A DNA stretch of 64,000 bases from Ruthenibacterium sp. (GTDB taxonomy: Bacteria > Bacillota > Clostridia > Oscillospirales > Ruminococcaceae). Below, one piece after another: positions 1 to 8,419 of this stretch. Positions within the stretch are counted from its first letter, which is position 1. The number at the start of each line of letters is the position of its first letter. The translations under genes were made by a program, and so were the position numbers. The notes under the pieces are model-generated. The model was not told the origin of the DNA, did no database searches, and saw only the letters and a list, made by a program, of their open reading frames with translations. The stretch lies in contig JAHHSL010000004.1 of NCBI GenBank assembly GCA_020025235.1, forward strand, positions 1 to 64,000, read 5' to 3'.

Positions 1-19
1 AGGAAGAGCAATAAGCAAA

Positions 20-43
20 GGGCGCAGGAAGCTGCGCCCTTTT
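20..43 (+). terminator. Rho-independent terminator of an upstream gene
   Basis: GGGCGCA and TGCGCCC form a 7-bp stem around a 6-base loop, followed by TTTT. The gene it ends lies left of the window. Confidence 0.7.
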
Positions 44-75
44 GTTCTGCCGCATCGGCGGCGCACCGGGCGCGG

Positions 76-104
76 TTGTGCCGCGGCGGAATCAATGCTA
101 TAAT
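76..104 (+). promoter_or_regulatory. Promoter of the glycosyltransferase gene
   Basis: TTGTGC (76-81), a 17-base spacer and TATAAT (99-104). TGC directly before the -10 box makes it an extended -10 element. The coding start is about 35 bases downstream. Confidence 0.7.
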
Positions 105-138
105 AAAGCAGCAATAAACCGATCGCGGGGGTGCACCT

Positions 139-2508
139 ATGGCAGAAATCAGTATCATCATACCGGCATACAACAGTGAAAAATATATTGCGGAATGTCT
201 TGCCAGTGCTTCGGCACAGACGATGCAGGATATCGAGATCATCGTGGTGGACGACGCTTCGCAGGATGCGACGGAAAAGCTCATCCGGCAGGCGGCAGAG
301 CGGGATGCGCGCATCCGCTGTGTGCGGCATGAGGAAAATAAAAGTGTGATGCAGGCAAGAAAAACCGGCTTTGCACACAGCACGGGGCGCTATATCCTGT
401 TTGTGGACAGCGACGATATGCTGACGCCGGACGCCTGCGAAAAGGCGTATCAGGCCATTCGGCAGCAGGATACGGATATCCTGGGCTTCGGCGTGACGCT
501 GTTTGCACCGGAAAGCTATGGGCAGGAGCTGTGCAGTCAGGAACAGACGGTCGGGCAGCACACCGAACCGTTCCGCACGAAATCGTCGTTCGGTCTTGCG
601 GGGGAAAAGCCGTTCCGCCGCATTTCCCGCAGCATGTGGGATAAGATCTACAAGCGCGAAATCGTGGAAAAGGCGAACGAAAACCTGCCGGACGGATATT
701 TTAATATGGCAGAGGACTGGATGTTCTCGTATCTGGCGTTTTATTTTTCGCACTCCTACGGATATCTGCCCGAAAAGCTGTACCGTTACCGCATCGGCAC
801 GGGCATTTCCACAACGTCGGCGCTTTCGCGCGGCAAGATCGAAGCCATTGCAAAAATGTATTCGATCTATGAATACCTGCAGCGCTGGACGCAGCAGCAC
901 GGCGGGCTGGAGGAATGTACGCCCCTGCTGGAACGCATGCGCGAAGCGTGGCTCGGTGATATCGCGGTGAATTTCCTGCACAGCTGTGCGCCGGAGGATC
1001 GGGAGTATTTTCTGGAACGGGCGCTGGCATACTGCCCGAAAAACACGTTCTTTGCCGCGCTGTTCCATGTGGTGTATGAGCGCAGAGCGGCCGACCCGGC
1101 CGAGCTTGCCGAAGCGTGCGCGCTTCTTCGCCCGCTGAAAGAAAGAAAAACGCAGGTAAAGACGGTGGGCACGTTTTATCACCGCATGCGCTCCGGCGGC
1201 ATTGAAAATGTGATGTGCCGGCTTTCCGGCCTGTGGGCGCAGCACGGCTATCGCGTTGCGGTGTTTACGGGCGAAGCGCCGCAGCAGGAGGATTATCCGC
1301 TTGCCGAAGGCGCAGCGCGCACGGTGATCCCGACCGTGACGGAAAAAAGCCTTGCCGCGTTTGAAGAGCGCTTTGCTTTGTGGGAACGGTATCTGGAACA
1401 GTACGGCGTCGACGTCATGGTGTACCACGCATGGCAGGACCCCGTGATGATGCTGCCGGATTCCATAACGTTCCGCATGCTGGGCGTGCCGCTTGTGATG
1501 CACACGCACGGGCTGTTCTGCGTCAACTATATCAATCCGAATATGGCGTATTCGTATCAGAACGCGCAGCTTTGGCGTTATTACCGGCTGGCGGATGTGG
1601 TGGCCGCGCTTTCCGAAACGGATGAAGCGTGGTGGAAAAGCTGCGGCCTGCGCTGCATGCGCACGATGAACCCGACCGGCCTTACGCTTTCGGCGCCCGT
1701 ATCGCCGCTGGAAGGGAAAAATATCCTGTTTGTCGGACGCATTTCCCCGGAAAAACAGATGTTCGATCTTTTGCGCATCATGGAGCTTGTGCACGAAAAA
1801 GAGCCGCAGGCAAAGCTTGTGATCGCGGGTGCCGCGGATGACGAAGAATACGAAGCGCAGGTGCGAAGCGCCGCGGCGGAAAAGCATCTGGAACACTGCA
1901 TTGAGTTTGCGGGCTACCACAAGGAGATGCAGCCGCTTTACGCGCAGGCCGCCGTGCAGATCTGCACAAGCCGGTTTGAAGGGCAGAGCCTTGCCGTCAG
2001 CGAGGGGCGCATCTGCGGGCTGCCGCTTGTGACGTACGAGCTGCCGAACTCCGATTTCATCCGCGAGGGCAAGGGCATGTTCGTCGTGCGGCAGAATGAT
2101 GTGCACAGTGCGGCACAGGCCGTGGTGCAGCTGCTTTCGGATGAAGCGATGCGCCGCCAAATGGGACGCCAGGCGCGGGAAAGCGCCGAGCGCGCCTTCG
2201 GGCAGGACATCGCCGCGCACTGGGACGAGATTTTCCGCGCGGCGCTGGCCGGGCAGGAAGCAGAACCGCTGCTGTGCACCCGCCCGCCGCTTGAAACGGC
2301 GATCGGCCTTGTGAATGAATATACGGCACAGGGCATGCGCCTGCGCGCAGGGGATGCGCCGGTGGATGACGATGCGGCGTACTACCGCCGCCAGTGCAAT
2401 GCGCTGAACGATACGATCGAAGAGCTGCGCGCAAGTGCATCGTACCGTCTTGGCACGGCGCTGCTTTCGGTTCCGCACCGGATAAAAAATCTGTTCCGGA
2501 AAAAATAA
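139..2508 (+). CDS. Bifunctional glycosyltransferase (GT2-GT4 fusion)
   Basis: This 789-residue protein joins two glycosyltransferases. Residues about 4-230 are a GT-A family 2 domain, with IIPAYNSEKYIAECL at the N-terminus and FVDSDD as the metal-binding DXD-like motif near residue 95. Residues about 340-735 are a GT-B family 4 domain, with a GGIENVM segment at the start, FVGRISPEK near 530 and an E-x7-E type segment (EGQSLAVSE) near 615. A short tail with ASASYRLG resembles tails of other cell-surface glycosyltransferases. There is no signal peptide, so it should act on the cytoplasmic face, probably on a surface polysaccharide or teichoic-acid-like glycan. Sugar and acceptor cannot be read from the sequence. 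It is transcribed alone, between its own promoter and a terminator. Confidence 0.88.
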   Translation: MAEISIIIPAYNSEKYIAECLASASAQTMQDIEIIVVDDASQDATEKLIRQAAERDARIRCVRHEENKSVMQARKTGFAHSTGRYILFVDSDDMLTPDACEKAYQAIRQQDTDILGFGVTLFAPESYGQELCSQEQTVGQHTEPFRTKSSFGLAGEKPFRRISRSMWDKIYKREIVEKANENLPDGYFNMAEDWMFSYLAFYFSHSYGYLPEKLYRYRIGTGISTTSALSRGKIEAIAKMYSIYEYLQRWTQQHGGLEECTPLLERMREAWLGDIAVNFLHSCAPEDREYFLERALAYCPKNTFFAALFHVVYERRAADPAELAEACALLRPLKERKTQVKTVGTFYHRMRSGGIENVMCRLSGLWAQHGYRVAVFTGEAPQQEDYPLAEGAARTVIPTVTEKSLAAFEERFALWERYLEQYGVDVMVYHAWQDPVMMLPDSITFRMLGVPLVMHTHGLFCVNYINPNMAYSYQNAQLWRYYRLADVVAALSETDEAWWKSCGLRCMRTMNPTGLTLSAPVSPLEGKNILFVGRISPEKQMFDLLRIMELVHEKEPQAKLVIAGAADDEEYEAQVRSAAAEKHLEHCIEFAGYHKEMQPLYAQAAVQICTSRFEGQSLAVSEGRICGLPLVTYELPNSDFIREGKGMFVVRQNDVHSAAQAVVQLLSDEAMRRQMGRQARESAERAFGQDIAAHWDEIFRAALAGQEAEPLLCTRPPLETAIGLVNEYTAQGMRLRAGDAPVDDDAAYYRRQCNALNDTIEELRASASYRLGTALLSVPHRIKNLFRKK

Positions 2509-2517
2509 AAGCCAATC

Positions 2518-2561
2518 AAAAAAGGCACGCTGCGGGCGGTTTCCCGGCAGCGTGCCTTTTT
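2518..2561. terminator. Bidirectional terminator
   Basis: GGCACGCTGC (2524-2533) pairs with GCAGCGTGCC (2548-2557). It has a T run on the right and an A run on the left, so it can end both the glycosyltransferase and the convergent dipeptidase gene. Confidence 0.85.
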
Positions 2562-2602
2562 ATCATGCTTTGTGTTTTGGTTGATCGCGGTGCGCCGAAG
2601 CA

Positions 2603-4000
2603 TCAGAAATCGAGCTTCATCAGGCGGTCGATCGCAAGGATATAGATCTTGAGCGAACGGAACAGCAGCTCTTCGCTGACGCCCTCGTTCGGGCCGTGCA
2701 TGGTGCCGACCCATTCCGGCGTGGGCTCGCCCGGTTCTTCCATACCGAAGCTGACGGCGTTTGCAAAGTGGCGCGCATATGTGCCGCCGCCCATGGTGAA
2801 GGGCTTTGCGTTTTTGCCGGTCACTTCGTTGTAGGTGTCGATCAGCGTGCGGATGACCGGTGTTTCCGGGTCGATATAGAACGGCTTTGCCACCGAGGCG
2901 ATCGTGAAGCTGCCGCCTGCCTGCTGTGCCAGTGCGCAAAGCTTTTCATTCAGGGTGGCGTCGTCGGTGCTCGTCGGATAGCGGATGTCGATGCTCTGGT
3001 GCAGCCTGCCGTCTTTAAGGCTGATGACGCCCGCAACGCAGGTGAGCGGATCGAACACGTCGTCCTTTGCGTCGATGCCGATGCTGCTGCCGTCCGTGGA
3101 TGCGTGCAGCTGCTGCAGCGTGGTCAGCGCGCGCTTTTCGCTTTCGCTGACAAGGCCGTTATCCAGCAGGTAATCGATCACAAGCGCGATCGCGTTCACC
3201 GTGCCGGCAGGCATGGCGGCGTGGCCGCCCTTGCCGAAGGCGGAAATGCGGCACAGGCCGTTCCCTTCGTCGGTGACCTTGACGTTTTCGGTATCCGCCA
3301 GTGCGCCGGCGTCTGCCTTTACGACCGCGTACGCGCGATCCGGCACGACATTGCGTGCAACACCGCCCGAAAATTCCACCAGATTGCCGGAGATAACGCC
3401 CGTCGACAGCTCGCCGCCGAACTGACCCTTTTCCCCGTAGCATACCGGAAATTCCGCATCCGGCGTAAAGCAGAACGCGGGCTGGGGATAGTGTTCCAGA
3501 TAATAGTCAAGATCGCCCATGCCGGTTTCCTCGTTGGCACCCAGCAGGATGCGCAGGGTATACGGCAGCTTTTCGCCGCGCTCTTTGAAGAACTTGGCCG
3601 CATACAGTGTCAGAATGGCAGGGCCCTTGTCGTCCGCAGTGCCGCGTCCGAGCACCCAGCCTTCGCGGCGCACCATGTCAAACGGCGCGCAGCCGTCCCA
3701 GCCGTTGCCTTCGGGCACAACGTCCACATGCGCGATCGTGGCGATCTGCTTTTCGCTTTCGCCGGTGATCTGCGCATAGCCCATATAGCCTTCGCAGCAG
3801 CAGGTTTCAAGCCCCATGCCGTCTGCAATGGCAAGTGCGGTGTCCAGCGCCTTTTTCGGGCCTTCGCCGAACGGTGCGCCCGGTGCGGGCGTGCCTTCCA
3901 CACTGTTGACGTCCACAAGCGCCTTTAAATCGCGCAGGACATTTTCTTTGTTCTGATCGATGAATGTATCGACTTCATTGAGAAGAAGTTTTTTGCACAT
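2603..4000 (-). CDS. pepV: Sapep/PepV-type M20 dipeptidase
   Basis: A 465-residue metallopeptidase of family M20 (Sapep/PepV). These cytosolic di-zinc enzymes cleave dipeptides and some tripeptides during peptide use. Metal-ligand motifs visible are HVDVVPEGNGW, TADDKGP, the catalytic NEETGMGD and TPDAEFP, in the usual order and spacing. The length fits PepV. I chose the ATG at 4000 (MCKKLLLNEV) because AAGGAGA lies a few bases upstream; the frame stays open further upstream but without a ribosome binding site. It is divergent from the NusG-domain-II gene and has its own promoter. Confidence 0.9.
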   Translation of the reverse strand: MCKKLLLNEVDTFIDQNKENVLRDLKALVDVNSVEGTPAPGAPFGEGPKKALDTALAIADGMGLETCCCEGYMGYAQITGESEKQIATIAHVDVVPEGNGWDGCAPFDMVRREGWVLGRGTADDKGPAILTLYAAKFFKERGEKLPYTLRILLGANEETGMGDLDYYLEHYPQPAFCFTPDAEFPVCYGEKGQFGGELSTGVISGNLVEFSGGVARNVVPDRAYAVVKADAGALADTENVKVTDEGNGLCRISAFGKGGHAAMPAGTVNAIALVIDYLLDNGLVSESEKRALTTLQQLHASTDGSSIGIDAKDDVFDPLTCVAGVISLKDGRLHQSIDIRYPTSTDDATLNEKLCALAQQAGGSFTIASVAKPFYIDPETPVIRTLIDTYNEVTGKNAKPFTMGGGTYARHFANAVSFGMEEPGEPTPEWVGTMHGPNEGVSEELLFRSLKIYILAIDRLMKLDF

Positions 4001-4031
4001 AAACAAATCTCCTTGCATAGTTGATATCTTT

Positions 4032-4059
4032 ATTATAGTATAAGAATAAGACAACTCAA
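4032..4059 (-). promoter_or_regulatory. Promoter of the dipeptidase gene
   Basis: On the minus strand, TTGAGT (4059-4054), a 16-base spacer and a consensus TATAAT (4037-4032), about 32 bases before the start codon. Confidence 0.7.
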
Positions 4060-4077
4060 GCTGTAAAGGAGAAAATA

Positions 4078-4407
4078 ATGAAAAAAAACATCATATTCAT
4101 CGCCTGCATCATGCTTGCGGTAATCGGATTTTCGCTTTGGTCGTCGCTGGGCGGCAAGCCCGGAACTGCGGCGGTCGTGGATATCGCGGGTCAGCAGGCG
4201 GCGGTGCTTTCACTTTCCGAGGACGGGATCTATGATTTGGAAGGCAAGATCCCGGTACATCTTGAAATCGCGGACGGGAAGATCCGCTTCATCAACAGCG
4301 AATGTCCCGACCATGTCTGCGAAAAATTCGGCTGGCTTTCCCGCACGCACGATCAGGCGACCTGTGCCCCGGCGGGCGTTGTGGTTCATGTGGAGCGCAT
4401 GCGCTAA
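4078..4407 (+). CDS. NusG domain II (N-utilization-like) exported protein
   Basis: A 109-residue protein with one N-terminal membrane segment (about 5-23) and an extracytoplasmic NusG domain II-like fold. The diagnostic motif is complete: CPDHVC, then FGWLS, then ATCAPAGVVV, matching the family pattern of C-P-x2-x-C, G and a third cysteine before a P/A-x-VV. The family is common in Clostridia, often near Rnf or membrane transport genes, and its role is not established. RBS AAAGGAG lies a few bases before the ATG. The next gene has its own promoter, so this is probably a single-gene unit. Confidence 0.85.
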   Translation: MKKNIIFIACIMLAVIGFSLWSSLGGKPGTAAVVDIAGQQAAVLSLSEDGIYDLEGKIPVHLEIADGKIRFINSECPDHVCEKFGWLSRTHDQATCAPAGVVVHVERMR

Positions 4408-4453
4408 GTGTATACGGCAAATGTACAGTTTTTGTAAAATGCGGCAAATCCCG

Positions 4454-4482
4454 TTGCGTGCATACAGGGCTGTCGGTATAAT
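4454..4482 (+). promoter_or_regulatory. Promoter of the Na/Pi symporter gene
   Basis: TTGCGT (4454-4459), a 17-base spacer and TATAAT (4477-4482), about 70 bases before the ATG. Confidence 0.75.
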
Positions 4483-4552
4483 AGGAGCGTAGGAACCGTT
4501 ATCAAAACATGACCGCGGCCGACGATGCGCTGCGGAAAGGTCAGGAGGAAAT

Positions 4553-6340
4553 ATGACCATTTACAACGCAATCAATCTGGCGGGGGGGCTTGCGCTTTTC
4601 CTGTACGGTATGTCGATCATGGGCACCGGCCTTGAAAAGTTCGCGGGCGGCAGAATGGAAGGCATCCTGCAGAAGCTTACTTCGTCCACATGGAAGGCTG
4701 TTGCACTCGGCGCTGTCATCACTGCGCTGATCCAATCCAGCTCCGGCACAACGGTGATCGTGGTCGGCCTTGTGAATTCCGGCATCATGCAGCTTCCGCA
4801 GGCGATCGGCGTCATCATGGGCGCCAATATCGGCACAACGATCACCGGACAGATCATCCGCCTTTCGGATATCGCGGGCGGCGGCATTTTTATGGAAATG
4901 CTCAAGCCCAGCACCTTTGCACCTATACTTGCCTTTGCCGGCGCGGTGTTCTTTGTGTTCATCAAATCGCCGCGCAAGCGCAACATCGGCCAGATCCTTA
5001 TGGGCTTCGGCCTGCTGTTCATCGGTATGAACATGATGACGCAGTCCGTCAGCGGGCTGAAGGATGCCCCGCTGTTTGCCGAACTGTTCTCGAAGCTGCA
5101 GAACCCCGTTCTGGGCGTCCTTGCCGGTACGCTTGTCACCATTGCGGTGCAGAGCTCGTCGGCGTCGATCGGTATCCTGCAGGCGCTTTCCAGCACGGGC
5201 ATCGTAACATGGGGCAGCGCGATCCCCATTATCCTTGGCCAGAACATCGGCACAACGTCCACATCGCTGCTCGCTGCGGTCGGTACATCGAAGGCGGCAA
5301 AGCGCAGCGCCATGGTGCACGTTTATTTCAACCTGATCGGCACCGCCGTATTCATGGCGGCGATCTACGGCATTAAGGCGATCGTCGGCTTTTCGTGGTG
5401 GGATACCACGATGAACATGGGCGATATCGCAAACTTCCACACGCTGTTCAACGTTGTGGTCACGGTGCTGTTCCTGCCGTTCACCAAGGGGCTGGCATGG
5501 CTGGCCGAACATTCGGTGAAGGACGAGGACAAGCCGGAAGCGGATATCGAAGCCCCTGTTCTGGACGAACTGCTGTTCAAGTCTCCGGCGGTTGCGATCC
5601 AGCAGGCGCACGCTGCGGTGGAGACCATGGCGCGCAATGCACGCGCAAACTACGGCGAGGCCGTGCCCGTGCTGTATTCGCATGATACCGAGTGCATCGC
5701 ACTTATCCACAAGCGCGAAAGCCTGATCGACAAGCTGGAAGTCAGCATCAACAACTATCTGGTAAAGCTGACGGATCATGAGCTTTCGGACGTCGAAAGC
5801 CATACCGTGACCGAACTGCTCAATTTTGTGATCGAATACGAACGCATCGGCGATTACGCGATCAACGTGGTCGACCGCAGCGGCGAGGTGTTCGATAAGG
5901 GCATCGAATTTTCGCCCCGCGCACGCAAGGAACTTTCCCTGGTGGACAGTGCCGTCAAGGAAATTCTGGACATCACGCTGGAAGCTTTCCACGGCGACAG
6001 CCTGGAGCGCGCCGCCGAGGTGGAACCGCTGGAGGAGACGATCGACCTGATGATCGAGCTTCTGCGCGAAAGCCACATCCATCGCCTGAAGGATGGCGTG
6101 TGCTCCATTGAAAGCGGGATCATTTTCCTGGAAATTTTGACGAACCTGGAGCGCATCTCCGACCACTGCTCGAACATTGCGGCGCGCATCATCGGGCGGG
6201 AGGCCGAGGACGAGCACTTCGACGCCCACGAATTCCGGCGCAACATGCATGCGGGCCTTGCACCGGATTTCAACCGGAAATTGGAACAGAACAAAGAAAA
6301 ATACTACGCACCGCTTATGGAAGTACAGGAAAACGGCTGA
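4553..6340 (+). CDS. Na/phosphate cotransporter with PhoU-like domain
   Basis: A 595-residue membrane protein of the NptA/YjbB (Na/Pi-II) family. The two inverted repeats each carry the family QSSS signature, LIQSSSGTT near residue 61 and AVQSSSAS near 198. About eight hydrophobic segments precede a cytoplasmic PhoU-like helical domain (about 345-550; examples are INNYLVKL and ERIGDYAINV). It should import phosphate with sodium, with the PhoU-like part probably regulating flux. RBS AGGAGG before the ATG is strong. The Xre regulator follows after a short gap and may be co-transcribed. Confidence 0.92.
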   Translation: MTIYNAINLAGGLALFLYGMSIMGTGLEKFAGGRMEGILQKLTSSTWKAVALGAVITALIQSSSGTTVIVVGLVNSGIMQLPQAIGVIMGANIGTTITGQIIRLSDIAGGGIFMEMLKPSTFAPILAFAGAVFFVFIKSPRKRNIGQILMGFGLLFIGMNMMTQSVSGLKDAPLFAELFSKLQNPVLGVLAGTLVTIAVQSSSASIGILQALSSTGIVTWGSAIPIILGQNIGTTSTSLLAAVGTSKAAKRSAMVHVYFNLIGTAVFMAAIYGIKAIVGFSWWDTTMNMGDIANFHTLFNVVVTVLFLPFTKGLAWLAEHSVKDEDKPEADIEAPVLDELLFKSPAVAIQQAHAAVETMARNARANYGEAVPVLYSHDTECIALIHKRESLIDKLEVSINNYLVKLTDHELSDVESHTVTELLNFVIEYERIGDYAINVVDRSGEVFDKGIEFSPRARKELSLVDSAVKEILDITLEAFHGDSLERAAEVEPLEETIDLMIELLRESHIHRLKDGVCSIESGIIFLEILTNLERISDHCSNIAARIIGREAEDEHFDAHEFRRNMHAGLAPDFNRKLEQNKEKYYAPLMEVQENG

Positions 6341-6412
6341 TCTCGGGCGAGGCATGCGGCACCACCCGGCACAGCCGCGGCGCGCGGCAAAACAGATAAA
6401 GGGGATTGCAGG

Positions 6413-6724
6413 ATGATCGGGGAACGACTCGCGGAGATCCGCAAAAATCAGGGGGATACGCAGGCGGCTCTTGCACAGCGGCTGCAGGTGTCGCTGGCTG
6501 CCGTGCGCAGCTGGGAACAGGAAAAAAGCGCACCGCCGCATGAAATGCTTGTGCGGATCTGCCGGATGTATCATGTATCGGCGGATTACCTGCTGGGGCT
6601 GTCGAATATCGACCCCTGCGATCATAAATCGCGCAGGGATCGTCTGACGCCCGAGGATCTGCAGGAACTGAAAAAATACAAGGAATATCTGGTTTGGAAA
6701 AAGCAGAAGGGGGACGGCGAATGA
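6413..6724 (+). CDS. Xre-family transcriptional regulator
   Basis: A 103-residue DNA-binding protein. Residues about 3-60 form an HTH_3 (Cro/C1) domain: IGERLAEIRKNQGDTQAALA, then VSLAAVRSWEQEKSAP and VSADYLLGLS. The last 40 residues are a charged, probably helical tail. It lies 72 bases after the phosphate symporter gene with no obvious promoter in between, so it may be co-expressed. Its targets cannot be read from the sequence. Confidence 0.88.
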   Translation: MIGERLAEIRKNQGDTQAALAQRLQVSLAAVRSWEQEKSAPPHEMLVRICRMYHVSADYLLGLSNIDPCDHKSRRDRLTPEDLQELKKYKEYLVWKKQKGDGE

Positions 6725-6745
6725 CCGCCCGTTCTGTCAAATCAC

Positions 6746-6784
6746 AAAACCCCCGCTTTCGGCTGTGCCGGAAGCGGGGGTTTT
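6746..6784. terminator. Bidirectional terminator
   Basis: CCCCCGCTTTC and GAAGCGGGGG form a long stem, with AAAA before and TTTT after. It separates two convergent genes. Confidence 0.9.
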
Positions 6785-6786
6785 GT

Positions 6787-7296
6787 TTAGTGCTGGACGC
6801 GGAAGGCGTAGGCGCTGCCGTCCGAAATTTCGGTGCGGTACGGGCCGTCGGCGGTGTATTCGCCGTTGACATAAAACGCCCAGTATTCGTTTTCCTGCGA
6901 AAAATCGAGCGAAATGCCGTTCACGGTTTTGACGTAAAGCCCATAGACGCCTTCTTCCCCGGCAATGATGCCGAGATCGGTCAGCGCTTCGCCGATGTTG
7001 GATCTGTCGGTGTGGACGGTCACGTTCAGTTCGCTGCCGATCTCATCGGTGATCGTCAGGGCAAAGGAAAGATTTCCCTCGCCGACCGATGCGCCGTCGA
7101 TCAGAATGGTTTCGGCGCCGCCGGTGCTTTCGGCATCGACTTCAAATCCGCCGGAAGCGCTTTCGGAAATACTTTCGGGCGGCGGCAATGCGGCGGGATC
7201 ATCCCCCGCAGAGGAAGACGGATCTGCGCCGCAGGCAGCAGTAAGCATCAGCAAAGCCGCGGCGGCGCACAGACAGACAACCCTTGTTACTTTCAT
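6787..7296 (-). CDS. DUF4430 lipoprotein
   Basis: A 169-residue lipoprotein. The signal peptide ends in the lipobox LTAAC, with Cys22 as the lipidation site, followed by a low-complexity Ser/Pro/Ala linker and a C-terminal DUF4430 domain (about 60-168; motifs VYGLYVKTVNG, EYWAFYVNGEY and the final YAFRVQH). DUF4430 resembles the C-terminal domain of transcobalamin/intrinsic factor, so ligand capture at the cell surface is possible but unproven. I used the ATG at 7296 because AAAGGAG precedes it and the signal peptide begins there; the longer frame is not plausible. Confidence 0.85.
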   Translation of the reverse strand: MKVTRVVCLCAAAALLMLTAACGADPSSSAGDDPAALPPPESISESASGGFEVDAESTGGAETILIDGASVGEGNLSFALTITDEIGSELNVTVHTDRSNIGEALTDLGIIAGEEGVYGLYVKTVNGISLDFSQENEYWAFYVNGEYTADGPYRTEISDGSAYAFRVQH

Positions 7297-7354
7297 ACAA
7301 ACACTCCTTTGCTTTGCGGCACCGCACAGCGCCGTGCAGAGAAAATCAAAAAAA

Positions 7355-7377
7355 GCCCTCTGGTTTGGGCAGAGGGC
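7355..7377 (-). terminator. Terminator after the 46-residue membrane protein gene
   Basis: Read on the minus strand, GCCCTCTG and CAGAGGGC form an 8-bp stem followed by seven T residues. It lies between the small gene and the DUF4430 gene, so the latter probably has its own promoter or depends on read-through. Confidence 0.8.
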
Positions 7378-7401
7378 AAAATGTAACATGCGGCAGGCTC
7401 A

Positions 7402-7542
7402 TCAGAACGTATCGTCGTCATCCTCGGGGGAATAGATTTCAACGTAATCGGACGTTTTGCTGCGCGTAAACCACGACAGCGCTGCAAATACGCCTGCGAT
7501 TGCGGAAATAGCCGCAAGGAATTTCAAGATTGCTTTCAGCAT
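7402..7542 (-). CDS. Small membrane protein (46 aa)
   Basis: A short gene supported by a near-perfect RBS (AAGGAGG, about 8 bases before the ATG) and a strong terminator just after the stop. The protein begins MLKAILKFLAAISAIAG, forms one membrane helix (about residues 3-24), then a short basic stretch and an acidic C-terminus (SPEDDDDTF). I do not recognise a family. It sits alone between a lipoprotein gene and an unknown gene on the same strand. Confidence 0.7.
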   Translation of the reverse strand: MLKAILKFLAAISAIAGVFAALSWFTRSKTSDYVEIYSPEDDDDTF

Positions 7543-7575
7543 AGAAATACGCCTCCTTAAATTCAGAACATAAAA

Positions 7576-8133
7576 TCAGTAGGGTACGGCAAGGAATGAA
7601 CCAAAACCGGAACGGCAGGGCACAGTGCGTTCCCCGTCTGCGGGAAAAGCGCAGCCGAACGCCGCTTCGGCCTCATCGTATAAATAGACGTTGCCGGGCA
7701 TCAGGCAGCCGGATTTCGGGATGCGGCCGAACACGCGCAGAAACAGTTCGGCAGGCAGTTCGCCCTGAACGGCCCAGTAAAGCCCCTGTTCGTCCCCGCC
7801 GGATGTGTGCTGCAGCGGCGCAAGAATAAGCGGCTGTGCCGGGGCGTCGTTTTCGTAAAGCTGCAGACTGTCGCCCCGGTGCGGTGAACAGGAAAGGAAC
7901 AGATAGCGCCGGGCGTCATCGTCCAGCGAAAGCGCAAGCCCGATGCGTGCGGTATCGCGCGGCTCGCCGTCGAATACGGTGAGCGAAAACGACAGGCTGC
8001 CGCCGCACAGATAGCATCGAAGATAGGAATATACGCACCCGCGCGCCGGTTCGCCGCTGAAATGGGTAAGCTTGAGCGCGGGCAGCGTTTCAGGCATAAG
8101 CGGGGTATCGCTATCGGTGATAAGAAAGGACAT
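7576..8133 (-). CDS. Hypothetical protein (185 aa)
   Basis: A soluble protein of unknown family with no signal peptide or membrane segment. It is rich in alternating hydrophobic strands (for example LSFSLTVFDGEP, RIGLALSLDDDARRYLFLSC), suggesting a beta-sandwich like a carbohydrate-binding or DOMON-type module. That is only a visual impression. It starts MSFLITDSDT, with AGGAGG about 9 bases upstream and a promoter at 8178-8207. The stop lies 33 bases before the 46-residue gene. Confidence 0.65.
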   Translation of the reverse strand: MSFLITDSDTPLMPETLPALKLTHFSGEPARGCVYSYLRCYLCGGSLSFSLTVFDGEPRDTARIGLALSLDDDARRYLFLSCSPHRGDSLQLYENDAPAQPLILAPLQHTSGGDEQGLYWAVQGELPAELFLRVFGRIPKSGCLMPGNVYLYDEAEAAFGCAFPADGERTVPCRSGFGSFLAVPY

Positions 8134-8177
8134 ACTGCGGCCTCCTGTGCCACGATGGCATCGTTTGATTTATTCCA

Positions 8178-8207
8178 AGTATACCACACCCGGCAGAAAA
8201 AACGCAA
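8178..8207 (-). promoter_or_regulatory. Promoter of the 185-residue hypothetical gene
   Basis: On the minus strand, TTGCGT (8207-8202), an 18-base spacer and TATACT (8183-8178). Confidence 0.6.
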
Positions 8208-8290
8208 TATGTGTCGGGGGCAGGAATATAAGATAACATAGTGAAATAATTAACAAAAAAAGGATGCGAATTGTGAAAAAAATATCTTTG

Positions 8291-8319
8291 TTGACTATAA
8301 GAGAGGGAAAGACTACAAT
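8291..8319 (+). promoter_or_regulatory. Promoter of the rnf operon
   Basis: TTGACT (8291-8296), a 17-base spacer and TACAAT (8314-8319). Transcription should begin near 8327, giving a leader of about 93 bases before rnfC. Confidence 0.75.
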
Positions 8320-8351
8320 TGATGATGAGATATTCTGCGGCTTTGGAAAGT

Positions 8352-8375
8352 GTGCCGGTTCGGCACTCTTTTTTT
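8352..8375 (+). terminator. Possible attenuator in the rnf leader
   Basis: GTGCCG (8352-8357) pairs with CGGCAC (8361-8366), followed by a T-rich run to 8375. It lies inside the leader, downstream of the rnf promoter and upstream of rnfC, so it would end transcription before the operon unless bypassed. Confidence 0.5.
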
Positions 8376-8419
8376 GAGCACACGGAAAATACAGGAGGAG
8401 AAACGAGGGACTTATTTTC

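Noticed and set aside
4541..6625. A long open frame on the minus strand (about 690 codons) opposite the Na/Pi symporter gene.
   Set aside because: The plus-strand gene has a recognisable family, RBS and promoter. The antisense frame has low complexity typical of shadow frames in GC-rich DNA, no RBS, and no family match I can see.
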